Position numbers and translations under genes: made by a program. Shown one piece after another: positions 23,686-34,098 of a stretch of DNA of 64,000 bases. How positions within the stretch are numbered: position 1 is the first letter of the stretch; the number at the start of each line of letters is the position of its first letter. Location of the stretch: NCBI GenBank assembly GCA_022496805.1, contig CM040094.1, positions 19,987,501 through 20,051,500 of the forward strand, given 5' to 3'. This stretch comes from Pohlia nutans (lineage: Eukaryota > Streptophyta > Bryopsida > Bryales > Mniaceae). A model generated the notes under the pieces. It made no database searches. It was not told the DNA's origin and saw only the letters and a list, made by a program, of their open reading frames with translations.

Positions 23686-23925
23686 GTGTTTGTGGAATTG
23701 CAGACAAGTGGACAAAAGGACAAAGCCTCATCGCCTTCGGAATTTAGCACAGGCGATGTTGTGGAAATCATGGGTGTTGCAGACGGGGAAGAAGAACAAG
23801 TGGTTGGAATTGGGAAGGTGATTGACTTAGAAGGAGTCACAAGGGGTCACAATTTCAGAAGGGTGTGTCTCCGTGGAGGTGCAGAAGAGCAACAACGACG
23901 ACTACCTTTTCTATTCCAGTGTTAG
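23686..23925 (+). CDS. Short exon-like ORF inside the CACTA element
   Basis: After TTGCAG at 23703 the frame reads TSGQKDKASSPSEFSTGDVV, then GIGKVIDLEGVTRGHNF. The GDVV...GKV...G pattern loosely recalls the small C-terminal domain of plant Tnp1/En/Spm-like proteins. A preceding exon-like piece at 23490-23600 (EFKGGKQKKSRNPAVVEKD) could splice to it. Identity is uncertain. Confidence 0.3.
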   Translation: MFVELQTSGQKDKASSPSEFSTGDVVEIMGVADGEEEQVVGIGKVIDLEGVTRGHNFRRVCLRGGAEEQQRRLPFLFQC

Positions 23926-24760
23926 TAGAATTGGACGACCCTTCTATCACGAAGATGAGACAAGTAGTAGATAGCTTTATATTGTGGCCCACCCAATTCT
24001 TAAGGCATTCATAAGCAATTGCGTTGGCTAAAATAGGGCACTGTTCAATGCGGTTAGAACAGTATGGATATTAGACATTGACACTGATTGTAGTCATTGA
24101 TTTCTATCAGTGGACTATATTTAGTCACTTAGTCTCCTTAACTTTTTGGATCTCATAACTATGATATGTGAACCACAATGACTATATGTAGTCATTAGCT
24201 ATAGTCACGTGTTTGAAAGCAATGACTTTGCATAGTCAATTTCTGAGCAATTTTGTTAAAAAATAAAGCTTTTATTCAGTCATATCGTTGGGCATAAACT
24301 TGAACGTATCTAAAGTTCTGACTACAACTAGTCATATAGATGTGAATGACTGACGAGCCTTCACAAATATCTAAACCAAAAAGATGACTAATTCTAGTCA
24401 TCACGACCATATTCTGCAACCAATGATAGTCATATTATGACATCATTAAATTATGACATTTTAGTCATTGAATTGAATTCTCTGACTAAATCTAGTCAGA
24501 TTGTTCTGACTATTCCTAGTCACATATATGACTAAAAATAGTCACATTTATCGGGCTGCCCATAATCGAGGTCCCAAAAAAACTTTTGGGAACGTGCCAC
24601 AGCGAACGTATGACCGCAGATATGACTAGAGTATTTTTAGTAATTTTTGTTGTCCGCTATGACTAGATTGATGACTGAAAATGGTATTAGTCAACAGGTC
24701 ACTTTATACCCGTTTTTAGTCATAAACCCCAGTCATATTTCAACTCCTCTCCTAGTAGTA

Positions 24761-25723
24761 TTAATCTGATAGTGAAACACATGTTTATTAAAAATTTCAC
24801 ATCTTATACAAGAATTGTATTCAACAAATATTGTGTCAAGAAGGGCCTATTCAAAAGTGGAAAATGGTCTGAAATCATGACTCATGGTTTCAATGGTTAA
24901 TTAATTATTTGGCATCAATGTGCCAATCTTGCCCTACTGCTATGGTATAAGAACATTCCACAATCTTATAAATGTACAAAGCCGACTCTATAAATTGCAA
25001 AAGATTCCAAATATTCCAAAGATTCCAAATTCTCTAAAATTTTGTTGATTTGGTCATTACACTATTCAAATCAACAAAAGTAGGTAGCAATTTGTTGGTT
25101 TTTACAAAAGTTCAAAAATCAGTGAAATCGGTCATTGCAGTGCTCCAAACAACATAAATCAATTTATTTTTTTGTTGATTTGGTCACGGTTTTCTAATAG
25201 TGTTTGTACTAAATCATAAAAAAATAGTAATTAAGTATGGCCATCATATATAATATCAATTCGTAATGAATCTCTATATTTTATAGGAATTAATTTTTAG
25301 GGTGATGGCTTGATATGGGCATCCCTTCCAAAAATAGTGTGATTTTCGAGAAATATTTTTTTGGTAAGGAAAAAACATTGGAATATTACAAAAATTAGAA
25401 GGTGTTATAGAAACCATAGCTGTGACAATATACATGGTGTTAAGACGGAATTTCTAGCACACATAAAATGAGTTAAATATATGTCACACTATGTGTGACG
25501 CCTAAAAGTGGTACCCATATCAAACCATTCTTTAATTTTAAGATTTTAAGATTTTAAAATTCACTATAATAATATATTTAGCTTTAATAATTGTAACAAT
25601 TATAAATCATTTGAATTTTTTTTATACTTGTAGAAAAATAAGATCCTGTAAAGAATATAACATATAGCGCCCCTGCCACTCTCTCTTTGTCCTAAAGAAA
25701 TTCAATTGTTTGTATGAATGCCA
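24761..25723. other. Gene-free AT-rich spacer
   Basis: I see no element or gene beyond a possible decayed retroelement remnant at the very start. Confidence 0.5.
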
Positions 25724-26090
25724 GGTACATTCACAGTAACACGATCCAAGGAAACTGTAACCAGTGATTAATTTAACGGATTGTTAGGCAGTAATCTTAT
25801 CATATGAATTGATAATGCACTGTAAATTAGTAACTACATATAATATATGTCATTATACAATATACTAAAGTTTGACGATGTTTGGGAAGTTATTGGTACT
25901 CCAAAACAACTAAAATATGATCGTAACTAGTTGTTAATAACGACTAAAATGTGCTAAAATGTTCAAAATATGTTGCAAAATGTCGTTAAATTTTTCCAAA
26001 ATCTACATAAATTGAAGATATTATTTTGTAAGCACTCATCAAGAGTCGTTATAACTGGGCGGGGTTGGGTCGTGTTACTGTGAATGTACC
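25724..26090. mobile_element. MITE with 20+ bp terminal inverted repeats (367 bp)
   Basis: GGTACATTCACAGTAACACG at the left is matched in reverse by CGTGTTACTGTGAATGTACC at the right. The interior is AT-rich and non-coding. TGCC occurs immediately outside both ends (with one extra base each side), a possible short target duplication. Confidence 0.65.
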
Positions 26091-26332
26091 CTGCCGCTTT
26101 ACTTCTTTAGTTGCAACGTACACGACTTGCTAGCATTTGCACGTGCCGTGTACTCATAGTGTCAACTATCAAACTTGTTTTGAGTCCCAAGACTTTGTGA
26201 TTCTCACACTTAGCTCTTACAAGATATTTGGATATGTCAATTGATGATATAGGACAGAACTTCTACAAATGTCCAAGTGTCTGATGATGGCACTAATTGC
26301 CCATAGTTGATGTCCAACTCCCCAGTAGGCCT

Positions 26333-27036
26333 TTAACTCCTAAACGTACCAGGGTGTCCCTGGAATTGACAATTTGAGAAAATCATCATAAAGTACTATT
26401 TAGAAGAATATTTTGGAATTGATATACAAATGAAAGCTCTAGATTTTGAATTTTAGATTCCATCCGTATGGTTCGATTCACTAATACTATTACCAATATT
26501 TAATTATAAATTTTGAAAGTTAAAATTAAAGATCCCTTCTAAATTCGATTACAAACAAAGTTTTGATATTTTTTGAGTAAAATTTGTTAGAAAGAATTTG
26601 AAATGAGATAGATAGATAGATAGAAACTCTGGTCCTCTTTCAAGGCCGGCGTGAATAAAGTGTTATTCGTAATGATAAGGACCCAGAGTCCATCGGACAA
26701 AGAGCCTTGTTGCAATTGAAATGAGATACTCTTAATCGTGGTCATTCTTTAAAAATTTTGTGTTTCCTAAATCTATGACCTCATTTTTGTAAGGCCACTT
26801 TTGAACTACAGTCAATACAATTTTGGCTTGGTCAAAGACTTGACATACTTCTACATTTGTAATTTAAAAAAAAATGTAATCAAGTATGACTAAATCCAAC
26901 CGTTAGATAAGACAACAACTTGGTGAAGGATCTCCAAAAAATTGGATGACTTTTATCCAAGCATTGATGAGAACATGAGAAGGGTTTGAATCTGTTAGTC
27001 GTACAGTTTCTGGATGCTGTGATGTTTAGGGGTTAA
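26333..27036. mobile_element. TTAA-bounded MITE, copy 2 (with internal insertion)
   Basis: It begins TTAACTCCTAAACGTACC and ends GATGTTTAGGGGTTAA. It is collinear with 16942-17529 except for a roughly 118-bp insertion at 26611, described separately. Confidence 0.7.
26611..26715 (-). mobile_element. Short retroposon with 13-bp target duplication
   Basis: TTGAAATGAGATA occurs on both sides (26598-26610 and 26716-26728). The undisrupted sequence is seen in the sister element at 16942-17529. The insert has a (GATA)n run at one end and a core containing GGCCGGCGTGAATAAAGTGT. A related core and tail lie in reverse at 55290-55395. A tetranucleotide tail plus a long variable duplication suggests a SINE-like retroposon. 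Confidence 0.6.
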
Positions 27037-27387
27037 TAATCTCATTGTACAACTCGCAATGATGTTGGAGAGATTTGAAGTGTGAATTGACCTTGATGTT
27101 CAAATGACATAATTGAAGACTACACAAGGTGTTTTGTCAAGTTGAGTGGTTTGATACCATCCTCCCATGAGTCTTCAAATTTTCAAATGTCCTATCTTCG
27201 AATCTCACTATTTGCACACCGCCAGGTTTTGCCATCGTTGTTCTTTTTGTGTAATCTTGACATGACTTTGTAAAATTACGAGAATTCTGGATTGTTACGG
27301 TATACAGAGAAAATTATCCAAAAAACATTACGGTTTGTCAGCGTCTAACCAAAGAATAATAACTAATGGACGAGCAGAGCCTTTGTC
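27037..27387. other. Spacer left of the chromovirus
   Basis: No gene was recognised. It ends with TTGTC at 27383-27387, the left target duplication of the retrotransposon. Confidence 0.5.
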
Positions 27388-27959
27388 TGTCACGGATATA
27401 GAACCTTGAGATGGGTATTGCAGAGACTAGGCCTTAAAACTAGAGATATAATTATTGTGTCCAAAACTAGTTAGTGATGGGTATTGCCTTAGTGATGGGT
27501 ATTGCCTTAGTGATGGATATTGCCACAGTGATACAATTATTGTGTGAAAACTAGTTTGTGATGGCTATTGCCACAGTGATACAATTATTGTATGAAAACT
27601 AGTTCGTGATGGGTATTGCCACCGACATAGAACCTTCTAGAATACTTCTAGAAGTTCTATAGTTCCTTAGATTTTTAGGACCTTCTAGATACTTCCTAGG
27701 GACTCTCATAATCTCTAGGAAGCCCCTTCAGAAGCTTCCTTAGTACTAGTATATCTAGGGGACGAGATGAGGGACTCCTCACTCTCGTCAACACAAGTAA
27801 GGAGCAACCTTGAGTATTGCCTTGTCTTGAATCTTGATCAATTATCAATTTAGTTCAATATACTTTCTTGAGAATCACTCTTGTGTACTATTGCACTTCT
27901 TATTCTTGGGTCCTTGTTCATGCTATTGTTCTTGTTCTTGAGTTCTTGTGTCCCTAATA
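27388..27959 (+). repeat. 5' LTR
   Basis: It begins TGTCACGG. It holds internal tandem units of the type AGTGATGGGTATTGCC and ACAGTGATACAATTATTGTG, with one more unit than the 3' LTR. A palindrome-rich part (CTTCTAGAATACTTCTAGAA) follows. No clear TATA box was found. Confidence 0.9.
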
Positions 27960-28235
27960 GTTTGACGAGAGTGACATTGACAATACTAGAGCTTGGTCTT
28001 TCTTGATAAGAGTGGATTACCCCTTTCTTGAAAATGCTAGAGCCTTCTAGAGGTTGCGGATTACCCCCCTCTAGGCTAGTATTGTTATGTATTGTAAAAT
28101 TCTTTCTTGATCAAGAGCGGATTACCCCTTTTTCAAGATTGGGTTTTAACATTTTAAAGGTTGCGGATTACCCACCTTTAATTGTCTCTACTCTTCATAG
28201 AATTCTTTTGTTTCGTTCTCTAGAGTGATTTCAAG
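27960..28235 (+). promoter_or_regulatory. gag leader with four GGATTACC stem-loops
   Basis: GGATTACC occurs four times at 28014-28021, 28057-28064, 28119-28126 and 28164-28171, each between complementary flanks that differ from copy to copy. The best are CTAGAGG/CCTCTAG around copy 2, TTAAAGG/CCTTTAA around copy 4, and TCTTGA plus AAGAG with CTTTT plus TCAAGA around copy 3. Copy 1 is weaker (TTTC/GAAA plus a partial inner stem). The usual initiator-Met primer binding site was not seen after the LTR. Confidence 0.6.
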
Positions 28236-29291
28236 ATGTCGGGAGTTGTAGATACGAACTCAACAGACTTAGCTGAATCAAAACTAGATGCCGTTCTCAA
28301 AGCCATCGAATCGTTGTTGATCAGGATCAACCAAATTGAGAATTTTGTTACTAGACTTCACAACGATCTTGGAGCTGGACCTTCACAAACGAGTGTTGCG
28401 CCCCAAGTTTTTTCATCCGGAGAACCATCAATTCTTCCAACTCAAGAGAAGAATCCATCTTCTCAACATGTTGAGACTCTGAGGTTCAAGGAGCCCCGGA
28501 TTAGCCTTCCAGAGAAGTTTGATGGCACACGCTCAAAATTTCGAGGGTTTGTTAATCAAATCCAACTTATTACCTTTCTTCAACCGCATCGCTATCCGAC
28601 GGACAAATCGCGAGTAGGTCTAGTTGGAATCTTACTTACGGGGCAAGCTCTATCTTGGTTTGCTCCTCTGATTGAAAAAAAATCACCTATCTTGAACAAT
28701 TTTGAGATGTTCTTAGCTGCTTTTGGAGAGGCGTTTGGAGAACACGACAAGATTCGTTGGGCGACAACCAAGATTCGTTGGGCGACAACCAAGATTCGTT
28801 CTTTGCGACAAGGATCGCGATCTGCATCTGTGTATGCATCAGATTTTCGACAATTAGCGTGCGACATCAATTGGGACGAAGAAGCACTTATGAATCAATT
28901 TCATTTGGGACTACGAGATGACGTCAAGGACCTGTTGTTGTCTTTACCTGATCCTCAAACATTCAGTGAGGCAATAAGTCAAGCCGTGAAGTGCGACTAT
29001 CGATTATTTCAGCGACGTCAAGATCGACGTTCTTGGACTTCATCAAAACTATACAGAAGTACTTCTCACTCGGCAGCTTCGACAAATATTCCAAGCAATC
29101 ATTTGGAAGTGGAAGACATGCAAATTGATGCAGTTCGATTCAAGCCACTTACGCCACAAGAGAAGAAACGACGATTTGAAGAAGGTTTATGTTTGTATTG
29201 TGGAAAATCAGGCGATAAAGCCGACAGTTGCTCCAAAAAGCAACACCGCCATACTTTCAAGACACGGAGCACGTTTGTGGGGGACCATTAA
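28236..29291 (+). CDS. gag: Chromovirus Gag
   Basis: 351 aa. The N-terminal half has a coiled-coil-like start (AVLKAIESLLIRINQIENFV). The retrotransposon gag core follows (FDGTRSKFRGFVNQIQLI, then FEMFLAAFGEAFGEHDK and LMNQFHLGLRDDVKDLLLSL). A zinc knuckle CLYCGKSGDKADSC lies near residue 309; the usual histidine is aspartate, so zinc binding is doubtful. An exact 21-bp tandem duplication near 28755-28796 repeats KIRWATT. The frame is otherwise open. Gag would form the particle and bind element RNA. Pol continues in the -1 frame with an overlap at 29228-29291. Confidence 0.9.
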   Translation: MSGVVDTNSTDLAESKLDAVLKAIESLLIRINQIENFVTRLHNDLGAGPSQTSVAPQVFSSGEPSILPTQEKNPSSQHVETLRFKEPRISLPEKFDGTRSKFRGFVNQIQLITFLQPHRYPTDKSRVGLVGILLTGQALSWFAPLIEKKSPILNNFEMFLAAFGEAFGEHDKIRWATTKIRWATTKIRSLRQGSRSASVYASDFRQLACDINWDEEALMNQFHLGLRDDVKDLLLSLPDPQTFSEAISQAVKCDYRLFQRRQDRRSWTSSKLYRSTSHSAASTNIPSNHLEVEDMQIDAVRFKPLTPQEKKRRFEEGLCLYCGKSGDKADSCSKKQHRHTFKTRSTFVGDH

Positions 29292-30112
29292 CATTCAAAA
29301 AACGAAAAGACCCAACCACAATAGAGACCGTGCGTTTGGACGAGTTCAAATCACAAGATCTCTTCCTTTCCGGTCAACCATCTCGTTGTTTTAATGTTCT
29401 TTTTTCTTTTGCTTGTCTGAACTTTCGAACATCTGCCATGATAGATTCAGGAGCCTCTGCTTGTTTCATAGATGAAGATTTCATAAAACTTCACAATATT
29501 CCTTTAGTTAAAAAATCTTATCCCGTTCTAGTAGAAGTAATAGATGGACGTCCCTTAGCCTCAGGTCATGTCACCCACGAAACTACTCCTTTAGAAATAG
29601 AGTTAGAAGCCCATAATAGTTTTCTCGTTTTCAATGTCATTAAAACCTTTACAAGCTCTATTATACTAGGACTATCTTGGCTTAGAAAATACAATCCTAA
29701 TATAGATTGGAGTAACCTCAAAATCAAGTCATTCCCTAGTATGATCCCCCTTACACAACCAACTAGGTCCAAACTTCGTCACTCTAAACCATTGTTCGTT
29801 GGAGCAAAGGCTTTTATGAGAACTGCGAAACATAGCAATCCATTTGTTATTTATGCAACTTCGGCTCGTGAAGAAGCAACTATGGGCGCGAGCATTCCGG
29901 ATCAGTATAAGGAGTTTCAAGATGTTTTTGAGAAGAAAAATGCTGATTTTTTACCGGAGCATCGACCTTACGACTGCGCGATTGATCTGCAATATGGCGC
30001 GCAACCACCTTTTGGCCTAATTTACAACCTCTCGCAAAACGAACTTATAGTGTTGAAGGAATATATTGAAGAGAATCTCGCCAAAAACTTCATCCGACAC
30101 TCGAAGTCCTAA
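29228..30112 (+). pseudogene. pol: Chromovirus protease and start of RT
   Basis: The aspartic protease motif MIDSGASACFID has its catalytic DSGA at 29444-29455, and IILGLSWLRKYNP marks the C-terminal strand of the domain. The frame runs to a position just before the RT core (YDCAIDLQYGAQPPFG, then [13 protein letters not shown]) and stops at 30112. A frameshift then leads into the next fragment. The frame is -1 relative to gag. Confidence 0.85.
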
Positions 30113-30666
30113 CTGGTGCCCCAATACTCTTTGTCAAGAAGAAGGACGGCTCTTTACGAATGTGTGTCGATTATCGCGGCTTGAACAAGAATACTGTGAA
30201 GAATCGATACCCGTTGCCGTTGATATCTGGGCTTCTTGATCAACTTGGACATGCCAAGATCTATACGAAGATTGATTTACGCGAAGCTTACAACCTAGTA
30301 CGCGTTAAAGAAGGGACGAATGGAAAACTGCATTTCGAACAAGGTATGGTCATTTTGAATACAATGTCATGCCTTTCGAACTTACGAATGCACCTGCCAT
30401 ATTTCAACATTTGATGAACGACGTCTTCCGCGAATTTTTGGATAAATTTGTCGTGTGCTATCTAGATGACATTTTAATCTAATCCAAAAATGTTGAAGAA
30501 CATGAAGAACATGTGAAGCTTGTATTACAAAAACTACGAGATGCTGGATTATACGCAAAAACAGAAAAGTGCGTATTTCATCAATCGCAAGTGGAGTTTC
30601 TTGAGTATATTATTTCAAGTGAAGGCTTATCTATGGATCCAAAGAAGATTGAAGTTATCACGAATT
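30113..30666 (+). pseudogene. pol: Chromovirus reverse transcriptase (palm), interrupted
   Basis: [20 protein letters not shown] and [15 protein letters not shown] mark the RT fingers and palm. After another frameshift, [11 protein letters not shown] carries the catalytic YLDD at 30459-30470. An in-frame TAA at 30480-30482 stands where a tyrosine codon is usual (ILIYSKN). The frame then runs through KTEKCVFHQSQVEFL to 30666, where a CACTA element is inserted. Confidence 0.88.
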
Positions 30667-32606
30667 CACTACAAGGGCCTGGGTGTCCTAATTGACAAAA
30701 TCTTGACAGAATACTGTCAACTGCTTTGTCAATTAGGGCACCTTGATTCGGTCATCTAGTTGACAAAGTTCTGTCGGTTTGACTGTCAATTCAGACATTT
30801 ATCCACGTCGAATGCTTGGGCATAGTTCTTCACTGCCACGCTGGATATACTATGCCATGTCAGCATTTTTACCTTTGGTAATAACTCTTTTCAATTGGGT
30901 GAAATGTATTCTAAATTTCTGGGAATCTTCGTAGAATGGGGAAAACCGCATATGGTAATTCGATAAAGGCTCCTTGTTTTTTGGCTGAACTCATAGTAAA
31001 ATTCCGTGACATCCGTTGAAGTTCCATTGTCATCCACCGTGTCCGTTACAAGTGGCAAATGATTATTGTACATGTAATAGATTGGCCCAATTAAATAATT
31101 TGGTAGGAATGCACGTGTAAATTTCATAGCCGTTTCCATTGCCGTTGATATTAGGGTTTACTATTACGCATACTATTACAGTAATACACGAGTTTTATTA
31201 TATTCAAGCGTTTAGGGTCTTTCAGAGTATATAAACCCTCGTATACCTTCTACAATTTCGTTTTCTATAATATATATAACTGAACATAGATGCACAGATA
31301 TGAATTTCCTCTGTCATCTAATAGAATCCACATACTCAGTTTGCACTCAATGTTTCACATGTTCTTAGTTGGTGGCCATTACTTCCCGGACCATGTTGAA
31401 CAGCTGCAATCAAACAAATTGTTGGCAGCACCTGTCTTGGACTCCTTTGTTAGGTGACTGCAATGGACTACAAAACGCCACTAGAAACTCTAATTTTGTA
31501 CCTTGGAATAGCAAGAAGCATACTGGTCTTCCAAAAGACAAAATGCCTCGCCGGTCCACGCCACATGAAGCTCTAATTCTTCCCAAATTTCAAACAATTT
31601 TGTCCCGGTCGCAACAAACTCTCTATGATGCAAACCGTTGCGTACTTCCAACGCAACAAGATACTCCCGTCGCTCGTCCTGCTCATTTCGCAACTGCTGC
31701 GCCATGATTGCCAACCGGCAAATCAAAAGAACCTCTCCGTCGAGAGCATCAACGACTTAGTCACATCCTGCGCAAGCGATGCTATTCCTCTCGTAGCAAA
31801 ATCTCGCCCGATACTACAATCTCAAAACCCTACAACCTGTCAGGGCTTCTTTCACATTTTTCTGAATGCTGCAACAGAAAAAAGGTTGTGTGAGAACTTA
31901 TGTGGTTTTCTTACAGATCAAGAAAGCTCTACGAAGTGTCAAGGTCGAAGTTACTCACAGAGGGGGTATGCGACGCAAAGTGCCGCACGACGTCGCTCAT
32001 ACGACACCACCGCTTTGTGAAGCGTCTCCGTCAATTGACCTCCTACGCCCTTCCTCTCTCTTCTTTCCACTTGCTCTTCCTCAAAACTTAAAACAGAAAA
32101 TTGACGCCGCAACAAAATTCTCCGCAAAGGAGAGCACACGATGTGATTCAGAAGGTGCAGACGAGCAGATGCGTAGGGTGCGGAACACAAACAAACAAAC
32201 CCTAATGTCGCCCGAGTTCTCTCTTCATTCGTCAATGACTAACTCATTCATCCAAAGTCAGATCTCATCTGAACGACACGTGGACTCACTCAAAATATTT
32301 ATCTCATTTTCCGCCTTAAACTCCGATCCGCGTTTTCGGATCCAGGCACATTAAACTACCAATTTTGAGGTAATAGTAACCATGGACAAAAGCAATTCCA
32401 CGTATGCAACACAACTCAAGTAATAAAATAATTATCATAAGTTCCAACCCACTTTGCGCATCCACGCTGTAAAGTGAAGCAAAAGTTAACAACAAGTTGA
32501 CAGAAAATCAAAAATTAACCGATATGACAAGGCAATTGTTGCAATCGTCATCTTGGACATTTCTCTGTCAAAATCTTGTCATTTCGACACCCATTTCCTT
32601 GTAGTG
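30667..32606. mobile_element. CACTA element (1.9 kb) inside the chromovirus RT
   Basis: The ends are CACTACAAGGGCCTGGGTGTC and, in reverse, CACTACAAGGAAATGGGTGTC. The trinucleotide ATT flanks both sides (30664-30666 and 32607-32609), the 3-bp duplication typical of CACTA transposases. Sub-terminal TTGACA/TGTCAA motifs are abundant at both ends. No transposase is encoded, so it is non-autonomous. Confidence 0.88.
31390..31763 (-). pseudogene. Possible captured gene fragment in the CACTA element
   Basis: On the minus strand an open, helix-like, charged segment (AQQLRNEQDERREYLVALEV, then LFEIWEELELHVAWTGEAF) ends at a good donor (SK then GTACAA near 31497). A candidate acceptor lies near 31405, followed by LFNMVREVMATN and a stop. 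A plausible acceptor also precedes it near 31763. I do not recognise the protein. The GC-richer 31700-32300 region upstream could be captured promoter DNA. Confidence 0.35.
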
Positions 32607-33412
32607 ATTGATTAACTCCTCGAACGGTACGTGATGTACAATGTTTTCTTGGATTTGCTAATTTTTATAGAATTTTCATCCAGAATTATTCTCAAATCGC
32701 TGCTGCATTGACTCGATTGACATGCAAAGACAAGCTCGATTGGGGACTTGAAGCGGAGACTTCTTTTCAAAATCTGAAGACTGCTTTTACAACGGCTCCA
32801 ATTTTGATTCATCCAGACTTCTCAAAACCATTTACATGGAGACTGATGCATCAGACTTTGCATTAGGTGCAGTCTTATCGCAAAAGGGAAATGACGCAAA
32901 ACTTCATCCAATTGCGTTCTATTCTAGAAAATTCTCTGCTGCAGAAATCAACTACGAGATCCATGACAAAGAACTACTTGCTATAGTGGACTCGTTTCAA
33001 GGAATGACGTCATTTTCTTGAAGGCGCTTTGCACCAAGTGACTGTATATACAGATCACAAAAATCTTGAATATTTTATGTCAGCTCGTGTATTAAATCGG
33101 CGGCAAGCTCGTTAGAATATGTTATTATCTCGTTTTGACTTTGTCATCACATATCGGCCTGGAAAACAACAAGGACTATCAGATGTTTTATCTCGAAGAT
33201 CCTTTCTTGCGCCTAAAGGAGGAGATGCAGCATATGACCAACAACGAACAATTCTTCTAAAGACCGAGCAATTTCGAGTTCATGGAGCGACTATGACTAT
33301 GCTAGTTGACTCATCATTTCTTGACCAAGTTTGTGCAATATCAACAATGGACCCTCTTGTTCTTGACATTCAGCGTTGCTGTGAGATTGATCGCGACAAT
33401 TCAAGTTTGTGA
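32607..33412 (+). pseudogene. pol: Chromovirus RT thumb and RNase H
   Basis: After the CACTA element the frame resumes with [16 protein letters not shown] sequence and [17 protein letters not shown], then HPDFSKPF. A frameshift follows, then RNase [37 protein letters not shown], and [10 protein letters not shown] after another shift. The tail (FDFVITYRPGKQQGLSDVLS) ends at a stop at 33412. Several lesions make it non-functional. Confidence 0.85.
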
Positions 33413-33438
33413 ATGACCTGTTGTATTTTTAGGAGCGC

Positions 33439-34098
33439 TTGTATATTCCACAAGGTTCTGCACGCCTTCAAATTCTTCAAGCCCGTCATGATTTTCCTGC
33501 AGCCGGACATTTTGGGTTCAACAAGACGTTAGAACTCATTTCTCAAGATTTTCGGTGTCCTCAGATGTGGAAGTCTGTCAAAGACTACGTTCTTTCTTAT
33601 GACACTTGTTCTAGATCGAAGAATCCACGACATCGTCCGTATGGACTCTTGCAGCCGCTGCCTATTTCAAAGCAGCCATGGTCTTCTGTTTCTATTGATT
33701 TCATCACCGATTTACCTTCATCAAAGTCATTTAACACCATATTCGTGGTTGTTGACCGATTGACAAAATTGACACATTTCATTCCTTGCAAGAAGACAAT
33801 CACCGGAGAAGAAACAACAAGATTGTTTTTGGACAACATTTATCAATATCATGGATTACCAGATGACATTGTTTCAAATCGTGGACCGCAATTTGTCTCT
33901 AAATTTTGGAGATCTCTCTTTGAAATCTTGAAAGTGCTAATCAAACTCTCTTCTGCTTTTTATCCTCAAATTGATGGCCAAATGGAGCGTGTAAACCATG
34001 TATTGGAGCAGTATTTGCGTTGCAACATCAACAAGACGATTGGACCGTGTACTTGCCATTGGCTGAGTTTGTATATAATAATACCGTTCATGCATTGA
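33439..34098 (+). pseudogene. pol: Chromovirus integrase core
   Basis: The zinc-binding N-terminus (GHFGFNKTLELI, then YDTCSRSK) has lost the first cysteine of its usual CxxC. The catalytic triad is visible: D in SIDFITDLP (33697-33699), the second position in VSNRGPQFVS (33877-33879), and E in GQMERVN (33985-33987). The second acidic residue, normally aspartate in VSDRGPQF, is asparagine. That change alone should abolish strand transfer. A frameshift near 34020-34090 leads to the next ORF. Confidence 0.9.

Larger units (their letters stand above)
19749..24760. mobile_element. CACTA (En/Spm) transposon, 5.0 kb, with captured host fragments
   Basis: The left end is CACTACTAGGAGAG and the right end is CTCTCCTAGTAGTA, so one terminal base has changed. 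Sub-terminal motifs of the TAGTCATA/TATGACTA type are dense in 19770-20000 and again in 24050-24750. The interior holds a DUF4216 transposase remnant on the minus strand and host-like exons on the plus strand. The flanking trinucleotides (GTG and TTA) do not match, so no clean 3-bp duplication is preserved. Confidence 0.8.
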
